Part shown: piece after piece, positions 13,775-22,720 of the stretch | Layout: every line of letters begins with the position of its first letter | Position numbering within the stretch: the stretch's first letter is position 1 | Source: a virus | IMG/VR virus record: IMGVR_UViG_3300042301_006228 | Coordinates: 1 to 33,560 of that record | Strand: one strand, 5' to 3' | Length of the DNA stretch: 33,560 bases | Translations under genes and position numbers: made by a program | The notes under the pieces: model-generated | What the model was told of the DNA's origin: nothing | Seen by the model: the letters and a program-made list of their open reading frames with translations, nothing else | The model's database searches: none

Positions 13775-16411
13775 TCAGGCGATCAGATCGACGGCGATGG
13801 CCTTGGTCTCTAGCAGCACCACATCGGTGTTGGCATCGCGCAGCTCCAAGCGGAGCTTCCTGGCACTGACCTCGGCGGGCAGCATCAGCCCAACGGAGGC
13901 CCGGACGCCAGCCGTCAAGGTGATGCGGTTGGTGTCCCGGTCGAACTCGGCCTGCAGGGCCTGGATCGGGGTGGCGACGAGGCCACCGGTGTTGACGTCA
14001 TAGGCACCCAGCAAAACGTCCTTGGTCGCACCCTGATTGAGAAGGCCTGAGGCAAGCTCCACCTTCACCATCAGAATGCGATTGGTGATCTTTTCAGGAA
14101 CCTGCCAGACCAGGTCGTCCAGCCCCTTGGGGTTGGAAGCGACGGGAGCGCAGCGGAAGCTCAGCACGGGAATCAACAGCTCCTGCAGGCTGGCGCCCCC
14201 ATGGTGGAAGCAGAGGCTGCCGCCCGCTTTGAGCACGCCTGTGGAGCGGGGTACCACGGTGGTGAGCCCATCGGCGCCGTATCCCAACGCTTCCGGCGGG
14301 ATCGCCACACAGGGATCGGGCGTTGTTGCGGGATGGCCGACCCAACAACGGCGGTGGAGATCGAACTCCTTGCCTGCCGGGCTTGTGATCCTCATCTCCA
14401 TGGGCTTGGGCTCACCATGGAGATAGCCATGGTCGGCGGTGATCACGATGCGCTCGATCGAATGAGTCAAGGAAAGGCCGGCCAGCTTACGCACCACCGC
14501 CTGAATCGTGTCGATCTCCCGCTGCATGTCACCACGGACATTGGCCAGGTTCTCTCCGTCTTTCTCACCAGCAAAATCAATCCCCTGGCTGGTGATCACT
14601 ACGGGAGCGGAATGAGCGAGCTTTTCAGCCAGGGTGGCGGGCTTGGCCTTCATCGCCTCGAACAGGGAAAGCACCGTGACCTTGGGCACCCGCTGTTGCA
14701 GGTGGGCCAGCCGCTTGGCCTTGTCGGACCAGCCCACGGGGACCTCATCTACGATCGATACAGGTTTGCCACCCTTGGCCACTACGGCAAACGAGCGTTC
14801 GGCCCCTGGCAGCAGGGCTGCCATTCCGACCTCTGTGATGGTGGGAAGGGCTGCCTGGGCTGGCTCAAGGCGCAGGTCGCTGATGCCTTCGTTTTGCAGG
14901 GCCAGAAACCTGCGTTCGAGGGTCACTCCCATCTCAAAACGAAGCGCATCGACCCAGAACACCGCTACACGGCCACGACCCTTCTGCACCCGTTCCGCCC
15001 AGATCTGTTGTTGGGGCAAGAGCTCCGGCACCGACCAGCCAGCCGCCGCCAGCGCGGCAGTGAAGCGAGTGGTTTGCGCCTCCAACTGCTTGTCGTAGCG
15101 CTGGCGCAGCTGCGCAAGTCCTTGGGGAATCTCGCAGTCGTCTGGGGCCAGCTCGCCCACCTGCTGCTCAAGCTTGCGCTGCAAGCGATCAACCTCTTGG
15201 CCCCTGTCCACGTAATCCTGCGCCAACTCCTGAGCCCCGGTTTGCGCGGAGAGCGGATGGGCTGCGGCGTTCTCCAAGGCAATCCCGAGGCGAGCGGCCC
15301 ATTCCGCCACGGCCCACTGGGCGCGGCGCTTGATCTGGCGCTCATCGGCCTGGGCGCCCCTCAGCCAGAAACTCTGCTGGCGTTCGAGGATCAGCTGTTG
15401 AGCCTTGGCGTACTGCCGATCAGCCAGAAACTGATCGACGCTGCGCAACAGGAAGCGTTCCTCACAGGGGAATGTGTCGATGGCGCCGAGCACCCCGGGC
15501 CTTTCCCTGGCGATGCGATCTTGCACCTGCAGCTCAGCCTCGATGGCGGCGGCGATGGCGGCGTAGGGGCCAGGATGGTCACGGCGCAGGCCGCGGACGT
15601 CCTCCAGGGACTGGGCGATCGGTTCTTTCCCCAGCGGCAAGGGCTGGGCCTTGAATGCCAACAACTCGTCGCCGCGCCAATCGGTGAGGAACTCATGCAA
15701 GAGCAGGCTGCGCTGGCAGCGATGGCGCCATTGAGCCAGGGAACCAGCGGGAGGCAGGGCGAGGCCCCAGCGGCTCTTGAGTAGTTCGGCCAGCTCCGCC
15801 TCCAGCCCCTTGGTGGCGATGGCGGCATCGCATTGATCGGAGACCAGCCAGAGCCGCACGACATCGCTGTTCTCCGGGAGCGCCCCACGGGGTTGTTGAA
15901 ACAGCCCCTTGAGCTGGCTGAAGCCTCCACCGGCGGACTGCTCCAGGGCTTGGGCGATCTCGCGGTAGGTGAGGCCAGGGCGAGCGAGGAACTCCCGCAC
16001 CTTGGCCGGCTCCATCACGGCCTGCAGAGCGCGGCGTGAACGGTTGGCCAGCTGGGGCTTGAAGACGGCACCGGCTCGGATCAACTCCATCAGCACCGCT
16101 TCGGCTCCGGGCTGCTCATGCTGGGGCAGGTAGATCAGCAACGGCTCTGGGCGCTCGGCGGCCACGAACGGCTCCAAGGCCAACCGCAGCTGGAACAGGC
16201 TCGGCCCCGCCAGGGCCCAGTGCACCGCCATGTCGCCCAGCTCGATGGTGCCGAAGCCACCCGGCTCAGGTGCCTCCGTGGCCACCTCATCGAGGAAAGG
16301 CCGAAGTTCGGCGGCAGGATCAAAAATGAGCACCACGCGCCGGTCGCGCAGCTCTTTGGCCAGGCCAGTTGCCAGCAGTTGAAACAGCTTGTTGGGAGCA
16401 GGCACCGGCAT
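13775..16411 (-). CDS. pglZ: BREX phosphatase-fold protein PglZ
   Basis: An 878-residue protein typical of type 1 PglZ. It has an N-terminal domain, a coiled-coil-like middle (residues ~390-450), and an alkaline-phosphatase-like core. The core shows VFWVDALRFEM (484-494, metal-binding Asp/Glu), PTITEVGM (523-530, position of the nucleophile Thr), VVITSQGID (604-612) and ITADHGYLHG (657-666, metal-binding Asp and His). PglZ proteins associate with the PglX methylation complex and are needed for BREX methylation and defence. No Shine-Dalgarno sequence precedes ATG 16411. The 113-base gap upstream holds three inverted repeats, so pglZ-brxL may have its own control. Confidence 0.93.
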   Translation of the reverse strand: MPVPAPNKLFQLLATGLAKELRDRRVVLIFDPAAELRPFLDEVATEAPEPGGFGTIELGDMAVHWALAGPSLFQLRLALEPFVAAERPEPLLIYLPQHEQPGAEAVLMELIRAGAVFKPQLANRSRRALQAVMEPAKVREFLARPGLTYREIAQALEQSAGGGFSQLKGLFQQPRGALPENSDVVRLWLVSDQCDAAIATKGLEAELAELLKSRWGLALPPAGSLAQWRHRCQRSLLLHEFLTDWRGDELLAFKAQPLPLGKEPIAQSLEDVRGLRRDHPGPYAAIAAAIEAELQVQDRIARERPGVLGAIDTFPCEERFLLRSVDQFLADRQYAKAQQLILERQQSFWLRGAQADERQIKRRAQWAVAEWAARLGIALENAAAHPLSAQTGAQELAQDYVDRGQEVDRLQRKLEQQVGELAPDDCEIPQGLAQLRQRYDKQLEAQTTRFTAALAAAGWSVPELLPQQQIWAERVQKGRGRVAVFWVDALRFEMGVTLERRFLALQNEGISDLRLEPAQAALPTITEVGMAALLPGAERSFAVVAKGGKPVSIVDEVPVGWSDKAKRLAHLQQRVPKVTVLSLFEAMKAKPATLAEKLAHSAPVVITSQGIDFAGEKDGENLANVRGDMQREIDTIQAVVRKLAGLSLTHSIERIVITADHGYLHGEPKPMEMRITSPAGKEFDLHRRCWVGHPATTPDPCVAIPPEALGYGADGLTTVVPRSTGVLKAGGSLCFHHGGASLQELLIPVLSFRCAPVASNPKGLDDLVWQVPEKITNRILMVKVELASGLLNQGATKDVLLGAYDVNTGGLVATPIQALQAEFDRDTNRITLTAGVRASVGLMLPAEVSARKLRLELRDANTDVVLLETKAIAVDLIA

Positions 16412-16428
16412 GGATCAGGAGGGGAGCC

Positions 16429-16526
16429 TGCGGATCAGCATCCGCACGGCTGGGGACCAGGAAGCGGCCGTTACGCGCAGATTACGAGGATGCGCGTAAA
16501 GATACGAGCACGCTTGAAAAGTGCTC
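16429..16526. promoter_or_regulatory. Cluster of three inverted repeats upstream of pglZ
   Basis: Three repeats fill the gap before pglZ. TGCGGAT-CAGC-ATCCGCA spans 16429-16446 (7-bp arms). TTACGCGCA at 16471-16479 pairs with TGCGCGTAA at 16491-16499 (9-bp arms, 11 apart). GAGCAC at 16506-16511 pairs with GTGCTC at 16521-16526, touching the stop codon of the upstream gene. No T-runs follow, so they look more like operators or RNA hairpins than terminators. The double winged-helix protein encoded just upstream is a natural candidate to bind them. Confidence 0.55.
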
Positions 16527-18198
16527 ATATGCTCGGCCCCGGGCGATAGACCCGGCCCTTCCCCTGCCCTTCTGGGATCAAGTCCCCCCGCCTGCTGAGC
16601 CTCTGGAGGGCATGGGTGGCCTGGTTTTTCTCCAGCCCGATCGCCTGCAGCACATCTCGCCGACGCAGCTGCCGGGTTACGCGGGCTAGGGCAAGAATCC
16701 GCTGGTCGATCTCCTCTGAACTGAGCACGGCCTGACGGGCATAGCCGGCCTCCTGATCGAAGGCCCGGTAAACCGGCTGGGAGAGGGTGTAACTGCGGCC
16801 CCGGCCCTGGCTTTGTGCCGCCACCAGATCGGCCTCCACCAGCTGCTCCAGATGGCGACGGACGACGGCTTCATCACGGTGGAGCTGGGCGGCCAATTGG
16901 GCGGTGGTGAGCCGGCGCTGCTCGTGCAGGGTGTGGAGCAGCAACAAGCTGAGCAGGCCCAGCGGCTCTCCAGCCCGGCGCTGATGCTGATACCAGAGAG
17001 CTACCAGCGGCAGATTGGCCGGTTGGGTGCTGAGCTCCACCACTACGTCATCGAGGCTGGAGCGCCCGTAGTTAGGTGCAGCGCGGCCACTTTCGAGCAT
17101 GCCTTCGTAAATCCGGTCGATGCCCCGGCCGGTGCGCTCGGCCAGCCCGATTCGCTTGAGGGCATCTGCGAGCACGGGATTGCGGGAGCGGGGCGGGCTG
17201 GAGAGCAGGGTGTCGATGGTGACGCCCCGCACGAATCCACCGGGATTGCTGATCACCAGCTGCTCGACCAGCTGCCAGGTCACATGGACCGCAGCTAGGC
17301 GGGTGTAGTCGCGGTGGGCGAGGGCATTGATGAAGGCTTCGCGGAAGGCCCGCTTCTTGAGATTCGGCACCGGCACACGAAACAGACCCACCTCCAGCTC
17401 CTGTTCGGAGATGAAGGGATCAATGCGCTGCTCCACCTCTTCCACCAGGGCGAGGAGCGGGGAGCGCAGAAAGCGGTTGATGCGCACCTCAGTGCCTTGA
17501 AGCACCTGAAAAGCGCATTCATGGCCGGGGATGCAGCGGCGAATGGCGGCGGCATAGCCGATCAGCAGCAGCCCGGCGAAGGTGGGTTGGAGGGTTCCCT
17601 GGGAATCAGGCACCACCAGCGCAAGCGCCCCATCGAGCTCGTCGTCGCTCAGCTCCAGGAGGGTTTCATCACCGCGGTAGGTGCGAACCATGGCCCGCAA
17701 TCGCTGCCGCTCGGCTGGATCCAGATCGGCATGGTTGGCGGCAGGCACGGGTTGGGCCGACCAGTCGACTTCGAGCTGCTGGTTGGCACGCCGCAACACA
17801 TCCACCGCGGTGGCGGGCCGACAGAAGGGTTTGCCTTTCTGATCGAGGCCGCGGATCTGGCACCGGCCATCGCGGGTGAACACCGTGCCTTGGATGGCCG
17901 GCACCTGGATCTGCAGCACAGGCTGGCCCTGCAGCGTGAGCGGCTCGACGGTGACCCCCAAGGGAGGTGTGGTGAACTCACCGATCACAGCAGCGAGGTT
18001 CCGGGTGCGATCGCGGCTGGGATGGAGGCCAGTAACAGCACCGTTGTCTTCCACGCCCAGATAGAGATCACCCCCGTGCGCATTGGCTAAGCAGACGGCC
18101 GCCAGCGCCAGGTCGCGATCGGAGAGCTGCACCTTGCGGTCGCCCTTGAACTCCACCGTAAAGGTTTCGGCCGGAGGGATCTGGGGCTCCTCCGCCAT
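16525..18198 (-). CDS. Schlafen-type AlbA_2 / HATPase_c_4 protein with C-terminal winged helices, inside BREX
   Basis: A 557-residue protein. Residues 10-140 form an AlbA_2 (Schlafen-like) domain: VEFKGD, AVCLANAHGGDLYLGVEDNG, ITGL-like VTGLHPSRD. Residues ~285-375 match the C-terminal HATPase_c_4 domain (REAFINALAHRDY, ISNPGGF, SRNPVLADAL, ERTGRGIDRI). Two winged-helix segments follow (~415-475 and ~495-557). Such COG2865-type proteins are predicted DNA/RNA-binding regulators, and AlbA_2 domains also occur in defence proteins. ATG 18198 overlaps the pglX stop (TGATG), so the gene is translationally coupled to the methyltransferase. The open frame extends to 18702 but that part overlaps pglX and reads as noise. 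Regulator of BREX or an added effector: undecided. Confidence 0.85.
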   Translation of the reverse strand: MAEEPQIPPAETFTVEFKGDRKVQLSDRDLALAAVCLANAHGGDLYLGVEDNGAVTGLHPSRDRTRNLAAVIGEFTTPPLGVTVEPLTLQGQPVLQIQVPAIQGTVFTRDGRCQIRGLDQKGKPFCRPATAVDVLRRANQQLEVDWSAQPVPAANHADLDPAERQRLRAMVRTYRGDETLLELSDDELDGALALVVPDSQGTLQPTFAGLLLIGYAAAIRRCIPGHECAFQVLQGTEVRINRFLRSPLLALVEEVEQRIDPFISEQELEVGLFRVPVPNLKKRAFREAFINALAHRDYTRLAAVHVTWQLVEQLVISNPGGFVRGVTIDTLLSSPPRSRNPVLADALKRIGLAERTGRGIDRIYEGMLESGRAAPNYGRSSLDDVVVELSTQPANLPLVALWYQHQRRAGEPLGLLSLLLLHTLHEQRRLTTAQLAAQLHRDEAVVRRHLEQLVEADLVAAQSQGRGRSYTLSQPVYRAFDQEAGYARQAVLSSEEIDQRILALARVTRQLRRRDVLQAIGLEKNQATHALQRLSRRGDLIPEGQGKGRVYRPGPSI

Positions 18199-21100
18199 CA
18201 GTCCATGTCCCCCTCGGCTTCCGCGGCGGCCAGGCCAGCGGGGGAGAGCCGGTAACGAGCGCCGCGCTTCTGGCCCAGCTGCTCGATCTGGCCGCTCTCC
18301 TTGAGCTGCTTGATCGCCGCGGTGAGCTCGGCCTCCTCGGTGGCATGAAGCACAGCGATAGTCGCCTTGGCCATGCCTTCGGGGGGGGCAGCGGTGAGCA
18401 CGAGCCGCACCTGACGGATCAGCGCCGGATCCAGGGTTTGCGGAGTGCGGCGAGCCAGGCTGGTGCCGGAAGAAGCGGACTGTGCGGACCGTGGAGCGCG
18501 GGCGCGGGTTGCGGCCAGCGGGGGTGGTGCTGCGAGAAAGCGCTTCAGAGCATCGCTTCTGGCATGGTTCGTGTGAGCCGCGACCACCTGGGCCAGGTGC
18601 TCCTCGCTGAGGGGGACGGGTTCCCATTTGCCCTGCCGGTTTTCGCGCCAGAAGGTGGCATCGAGGCCATGGGCGATGGCCAGGCTGAGGTCGGTGGCAC
18701 ATTTGGGGATCACCCGCTCGGGCCAGAGGTGAAACGCCAGGTGGGCCCAGTCGTATTCCTCAGCAACGAGCTTGTCCCAGCACTCCTTCACCTTCTTCTG
18801 CCAGGGGGCATAGGGGGTGAGCCGCCAGAGGATGGCGTGGTTGATGATCACGCCATCGTTGAGATCCGGGTTCCAGAGGGGAGCTACCAGGCTGAGTTCG
18901 GCCTTGAGCTGGTTGAGATCATCCAGCAGCGCCTGGGTGCATTGAAGCTGCTGGGCCGCATCGGTGGTTCCACCCGATGCCAGTTGCTGCTTCCACTCGA
19001 AATAATCTCGATCAGCCTGGGAGATGCGTGGTTCCACGTACTCCTGCAGCACTCGATAGAGCGTGTCTGCGGTGAAGCGGTGATAGTAGAGCCACACTGT
19101 ATATCTGCCACTGCCGGTAGAGAGCGGCCAGTAGACCGGGGCCTGGCGGCGGCTCTTGGAGTAGCGCTTAAGGTGATCGGCGAAGAAGCTGGTTGGGTTG
19201 CGAAAATAGTCACGGAGTGACAGCACGCCGAGCAATTTGCACGTCTCTAGCGCCAGCTCCTCAGCATGGTCATCCAACAGCAAAGTAAGGGCAGCATGTA
19301 CGCGGCGTTCAAAATCCAGTGGGTGATCTTGGTCGTCCACGAGGATTCCATCCCAGGAAACATCAATTGGATAGAGCCCCTCTCTAAACAAACTGCGTAC
19401 TTCTTGTGGCCCGAGAGGTAGACCATCGCAATCTTGAAGCATACCGGGTGGACTTATCGGCAACGGCGCAAAGGGGTCCGGCAAAGATGGCGCCTGCAAC
19501 TTGCCAGTTCCATAACGGATATCCCAGCGGCCAAATGCACATCCAGCAGCGTAGGAAAGAGCAGCCAGTATTCGCGATTCAGGTGTGTCTACAATGACTA
19601 AATCTTCGTCGTTGTCTTCTTCATCGGAAAAATCCAATGGGATAGAAGAACTTTGAAACTCGATCGCCTCTCGAAGGTCTCGAAAAAAGGGATCATCCTC
19701 GTGATGGGTTACACCGTATTCCCTCGCTATAGCTGCATCAAGCTCAGAGCCTAAAAGCGTCTCTACTGCGTAAGTCAGCGCCGAAGAGTTGATATTTTGT
19801 CGAAATGCAGCTGGTGCGATAAATTCTTGGAATGGCTCTTGTGCTGTATATGCAATTCTTCGATTAGTGATTTCTTGTGTCGATTGTCTTCTGAGCCGGC
19901 ATGAGACCTCGTCAGAAAGTGTTATCCATGGTAGAGACTTGAGGTGCTCCACGAGAAAGTTAGGACGGCAAAACCACTCTCCATAAAATCTCAGTATCGC
20001 AGAGACAGCATTAGATGCTGTCAAACCCATTGCATCCAATACTGCTCCCCGCGACGGATACGCCATATATCTGCTGCCGCTAGGAATACAGCCCTGGGGA
20101 ATTATGTAGGGGACGAAGCGAACGGCACGGCGAGTCCAGCTAAATCCTGGACGAAAATAGTAGTCCATCGCACGTGGTCGTGATCGTGGCTTGCCCTTGT
20201 TGTCAAAGAAATTACGTAATTCCATCCCATTATTAGCCCAGTTTACGACAATCGTTAAAGGTGAAAACCAAGGCTGGGACGAACCACGCATGACATACGG
20301 GAACCCGCGCGCTGATATTCGATCAACATTTCCAGAGGTCTCTATAGCCGAGGTAGGCACTTCCCAAAAAAGCCGGACGTAACGATCTGCGTCTCCGGTG
20401 ACCAAGCCCTGCCTTGCTTCAGCTTCATGCGGGACAAATTTCTGGAGATGCTCGAGTTTTCTAATTAAAGAATCTGGAACCCAGTAAGCCAGTGGATTAT
20501 TTCGTAGTCGCGCGAAACTATTGATGCTAACTGAAAAAAGACGATTAGAGAATCTGCCTATATTGTGCTCCGAAACGGCTTTGTGGAGGGAAGCTTTGCG
20601 GTCGGCAAGCCCTAGAAAGCGAAAGAATGGAGCCCAGCTGTTGTTAGGAAGCCGTGTCAAGATGTAAGCCGCAGACTCAACCGTCGCTGCGTCCATAACC
20701 TGATCACCTAGATCAGCAAGTAGGGCGGGATTGCTATTTGCAACAAGAAACTCCTGTCTCCACGGATGGAGAGATGGCAGAAAGAAGCCTGTACGACTTG
20801 TGATCGCTCCAAGCAATCTATTATAGGCAAGACAGGAATGCAGGCGCACAGTAAAAGCCGCCAAAATATCCTGCCAGGAATTAGGATACCAAATACGTTT
20901 CTCGACTTTCAGGCGCTTAGAAAACTCGCCAAACGGCGGATTCATCACTACGGCGTCGTAGCGTTTGCGGCACAGGTCAATGAACGCGAAGCCCTGTGCA
21001 GCATCACCTGCAAAGAGGCGTCTCTTAAACCCTCCGCCGTTTTCAGCCTGCTCTGCGTAAGTTTGAAGCGCCTCGTAAATCCGCTGCTCGGCCCTCTCCC

Positions 21101-22709
21101 AGAACTGCTTATCGGTAATTCCCGAGAGGTCCAGCCCCAATTCAGCCTGATCCGCCGCTCCGCCAGGCGAAGAAAAGAGTGAGGCTTGCTCGTAGCTGGG
21201 CCCCTGTTTCCAGAGTCGCTTGGCGTCGGCGATGGCGGTGCGAATGTCCTCCTCGATCCGTAGCAGAGAGCCGGCCTCGCCAGCAAGGGTCATCTGGTCG
21301 AAAATGGTTTCCAACAGATGGGAAAAGGCGGGTTGCTCACCAGCAGAAAACTCCTGCGCTACAAACTCCCGCAGCAGTTCCTTCTCGCCTGGCATCGGCT
21401 CGGCGCACACCACATTCGTCCGGCTGATGCTGGGCCGATCGGCAATCGCCACACCGATCTGCTTCCAGGCCCGCTGGGCCCGCAGCCACAGGCTCAACCG
21501 CGCGATTTGGGTGGCACGAGGATCGATATCAATGCCGTGGATGTTGTGCTCCACGATCAGGCGCGGCACCTCGCGGAGAAATGCCGCCATGTCGGCAAAA
21601 CTGGCCGCGAAGGCAATGAACGGCGCAAACGTGGCTGTGGACTTCGCCGCATCGTCAGAGCCATGGGCGATATTCCAGGCTTCCTCGTAGATCACTGTAA
21701 ACAGATCGAAAGCGTATAGCCCGAAGTGCATTGAGCCGCAGGCCGGGTCGAGCAGCAGGATCTCGCGCGGATCTTTGAGCGGCCGATAGGGAATGTGCAC
21801 GGGCTCGCGCAGCAGCTCTTCTTGCGAAAGGTTTTCTCCAGCACTCTCTACATGGCCGGTGGCATTCTCTGGTGCAGCCTCGCCAGGCTGCAAAAATATC
21901 TCCGTGGGTCGGCGGACCAGGTAACGGCAACGTTCCCGTAAGGTCGTTTCACCTCGCCGCATCTCGTACCAGATGCGACCGAGGGTGTTGTCGGTGAGGA
22001 ACTCCACCACGTAGCGCGGAGTGAAGAATTGGTTGCGTACGGCCAGCTCGCGGCTGTTGCGTGGCGCCGAAGATTCATCGCGCATCTTCTTGCGCTCAGC
22101 CTCGTCGTTGAAGTACTGGTACACCCAGCCGATCGTTTCGTCTTCGCTCCAGAGCTCGGCCAACTCCGGCCGGTTGAGAATCTCCAGCAGCTCCAGCAAT
22201 GCCGCCCGCCGCGGCCACAGCAGGCTGGCAGGATCGCGGGGATCGAAGAGCACCTTCACCTCCCGGCTCACGTCCTCGAACAGGCACTGCAGAAACAACT
22301 GGTAGCTGCCTTCTGGATCCGCCAGCAGTGCTGGCGCCAGGCCGGTGAACTCCTCGAAGCCACTCGATTGGAGCCCCTGGCTCACGCACTCATGCACCAG
22401 GGCGCGCGCTTCCATCAGCTTCAGGCCCACAAAGCGGTTCAGGGCCGTGAAGGCCATCTCCCGCCGGAACAGCAGCAGTGCTTCCTTCAGGTCATTGCCG
22501 GCGGCCTGCATATGGGCAATCGCGGCGGTGAGCTTGCTGCGCAGGAACCTCTGCTCCCCATCGAGATGGCTGCCGGGGCCATCAGCCACCCGGGCTTTGG
22601 CCACGTCGATGTCGAACACCTCCAGCAGCTGGGAGCCGAAATCCCCCTCCAGCAGGTTTCGTGCCTCCTTCACGGCCCGCTGAATCGCGTTGCGTTGTTC
22701 CTTCTCCAT
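18198..22709 (-). CDS. pglX: BREX adenine-specific DNA methyltransferase PglX
   Basis: A 1503-residue protein, about 280 longer than the usual type 1 PglX. The N-terminal helical region leads to NQFFTPRYVVEFLTDNTLG (~227-245). The methyltransferase motifs follow: DPACGSMHFG (321-330, SAM binding), HGIDIDP (391-397) and NPPF (590-593, catalytic motif for N6-adenine). The region after NPPF, expected to hold target recognition, is AT-richer than the rest of the gene. The last ~100 residues form an extra winged-helix-like domain (IKQLKESGQIEQLGQKRGAR), resembling the C-terminus of the next gene's product. A C8 tract at 18381-18388 lies in this tail. PglX marks host DNA and takes part in phage exclusion. 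It starts 11 bases after brxC. Confidence 0.95.
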   Translation of the reverse strand: MEKEQRNAIQRAVKEARNLLEGDFGSQLLEVFDIDVAKARVADGPGSHLDGEQRFLRSKLTAAIAHMQAAGNDLKEALLLFRREMAFTALNRFVGLKLMEARALVHECVSQGLQSSGFEEFTGLAPALLADPEGSYQLFLQCLFEDVSREVKVLFDPRDPASLLWPRRAALLELLEILNRPELAELWSEDETIGWVYQYFNDEAERKKMRDESSAPRNSRELAVRNQFFTPRYVVEFLTDNTLGRIWYEMRRGETTLRERCRYLVRRPTEIFLQPGEAAPENATGHVESAGENLSQEELLREPVHIPYRPLKDPREILLLDPACGSMHFGLYAFDLFTVIYEEAWNIAHGSDDAAKSTATFAPFIAFAASFADMAAFLREVPRLIVEHNIHGIDIDPRATQIARLSLWLRAQRAWKQIGVAIADRPSISRTNVVCAEPMPGEKELLREFVAQEFSAGEQPAFSHLLETIFDQMTLAGEAGSLLRIEEDIRTAIADAKRLWKQGPSYEQASLFSSPGGAADQAELGLDLSGITDKQFWERAEQRIYEALQTYAEQAENGGGFKRRLFAGDAAQGFAFIDLCRKRYDAVVMNPPFGEFSKRLKVEKRIWYPNSWQDILAAFTVRLHSCLAYNRLLGAITSRTGFFLPSLHPWRQEFLVANSNPALLADLGDQVMDAATVESAAYILTRLPNNSWAPFFRFLGLADRKASLHKAVSEHNIGRFSNRLFSVSINSFARLRNNPLAYWVPDSLIRKLEHLQKFVPHEAEARQGLVTGDADRYVRLFWEVPTSAIETSGNVDRISARGFPYVMRGSSQPWFSPLTIVVNWANNGMELRNFFDNKGKPRSRPRAMDYYFRPGFSWTRRAVRFVPYIIPQGCIPSGSRYMAYPSRGAVLDAMGLTASNAVSAILRFYGEWFCRPNFLVEHLKSLPWITLSDEVSCRLRRQSTQEITNRRIAYTAQEPFQEFIAPAAFRQNINSSALTYAVETLLGSELDAAIAREYGVTHHEDDPFFRDLREAIEFQSSSIPLDFSDEEDNDEDLVIVDTPESRILAALSYAAGCAFGRWDIRYGTGKLQAPSLPDPFAPLPISPPGMLQDCDGLPLGPQEVRSLFREGLYPIDVSWDGILVDDQDHPLDFERRVHAALTLLLDDHAEELALETCKLLGVLSLRDYFRNPTSFFADHLKRYSKSRRQAPVYWPLSTGSGRYTVWLYYHRFTADTLYRVLQEYVEPRISQADRDYFEWKQQLASGGTTDAAQQLQCTQALLDDLNQLKAELSLVAPLWNPDLNDGVIINHAILWRLTPYAPWQKKVKECWDKLVAEEYDWAHLAFHLWPERVIPKCATDLSLAIAHGLDATFWRENRQGKWEPVPLSEEHLAQVVAAHTNHARSDALKRFLAAPPPLAATRARAPRSAQSASSGTSLARRTPQTLDPALIRQVRLVLTAAPPEGMAKATIAVLHATEEAELTAAIKQLKESGQIEQLGQKRGARYRLSPAGLAAAEAEGDMD
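18381..18388 (-). repeat. C8 homopolymer in the 3' part of pglX
   Basis: Eight C residues on the coding strand span codons ~1441-1443 (AAPPEG). A slip would remove only the C-terminal winged-helix-like domain and disturb the overlap with the AlbA_2 gene. Confidence 0.5.
19200..20950 (-). other. AT-rich segment inside pglX covering the presumed target-recognition region
   Basis: Base composition drops sharply within pglX. The stretch 20461-20520 has 25 G+C of 60 and 20221-20280 has 27 of 60, whereas 22201-22260 has 44 of 60. The low-GC part begins just after the NPPF codons (about 20940) and ends near 19200, corresponding to residues ~590-1170. The frame stays open throughout. The boundaries were judged by eye. 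This looks like a replaced specificity segment within a GC-rich gene. Confidence 0.6.
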
Positions 22710-22720
22710 CGCCTAGGGCC

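Noticed and set aside
14201-15784. Long plus-strand frame (527 codons) opposite pglZ
   Set aside because: It is antisense to pglZ, whose catalytic motifs are intact, and shows no motif of its own. High-GC genes often give long shadow frames.
18199-18702. N-terminal extension of the AlbA_2 gene into pglX
   Set aside because: That part is Arg/Pro/Gly-rich and overlaps real pglX coding. The ATG at 18198, overlapping the pglX stop, gives a start right at the AlbA_2 domain.
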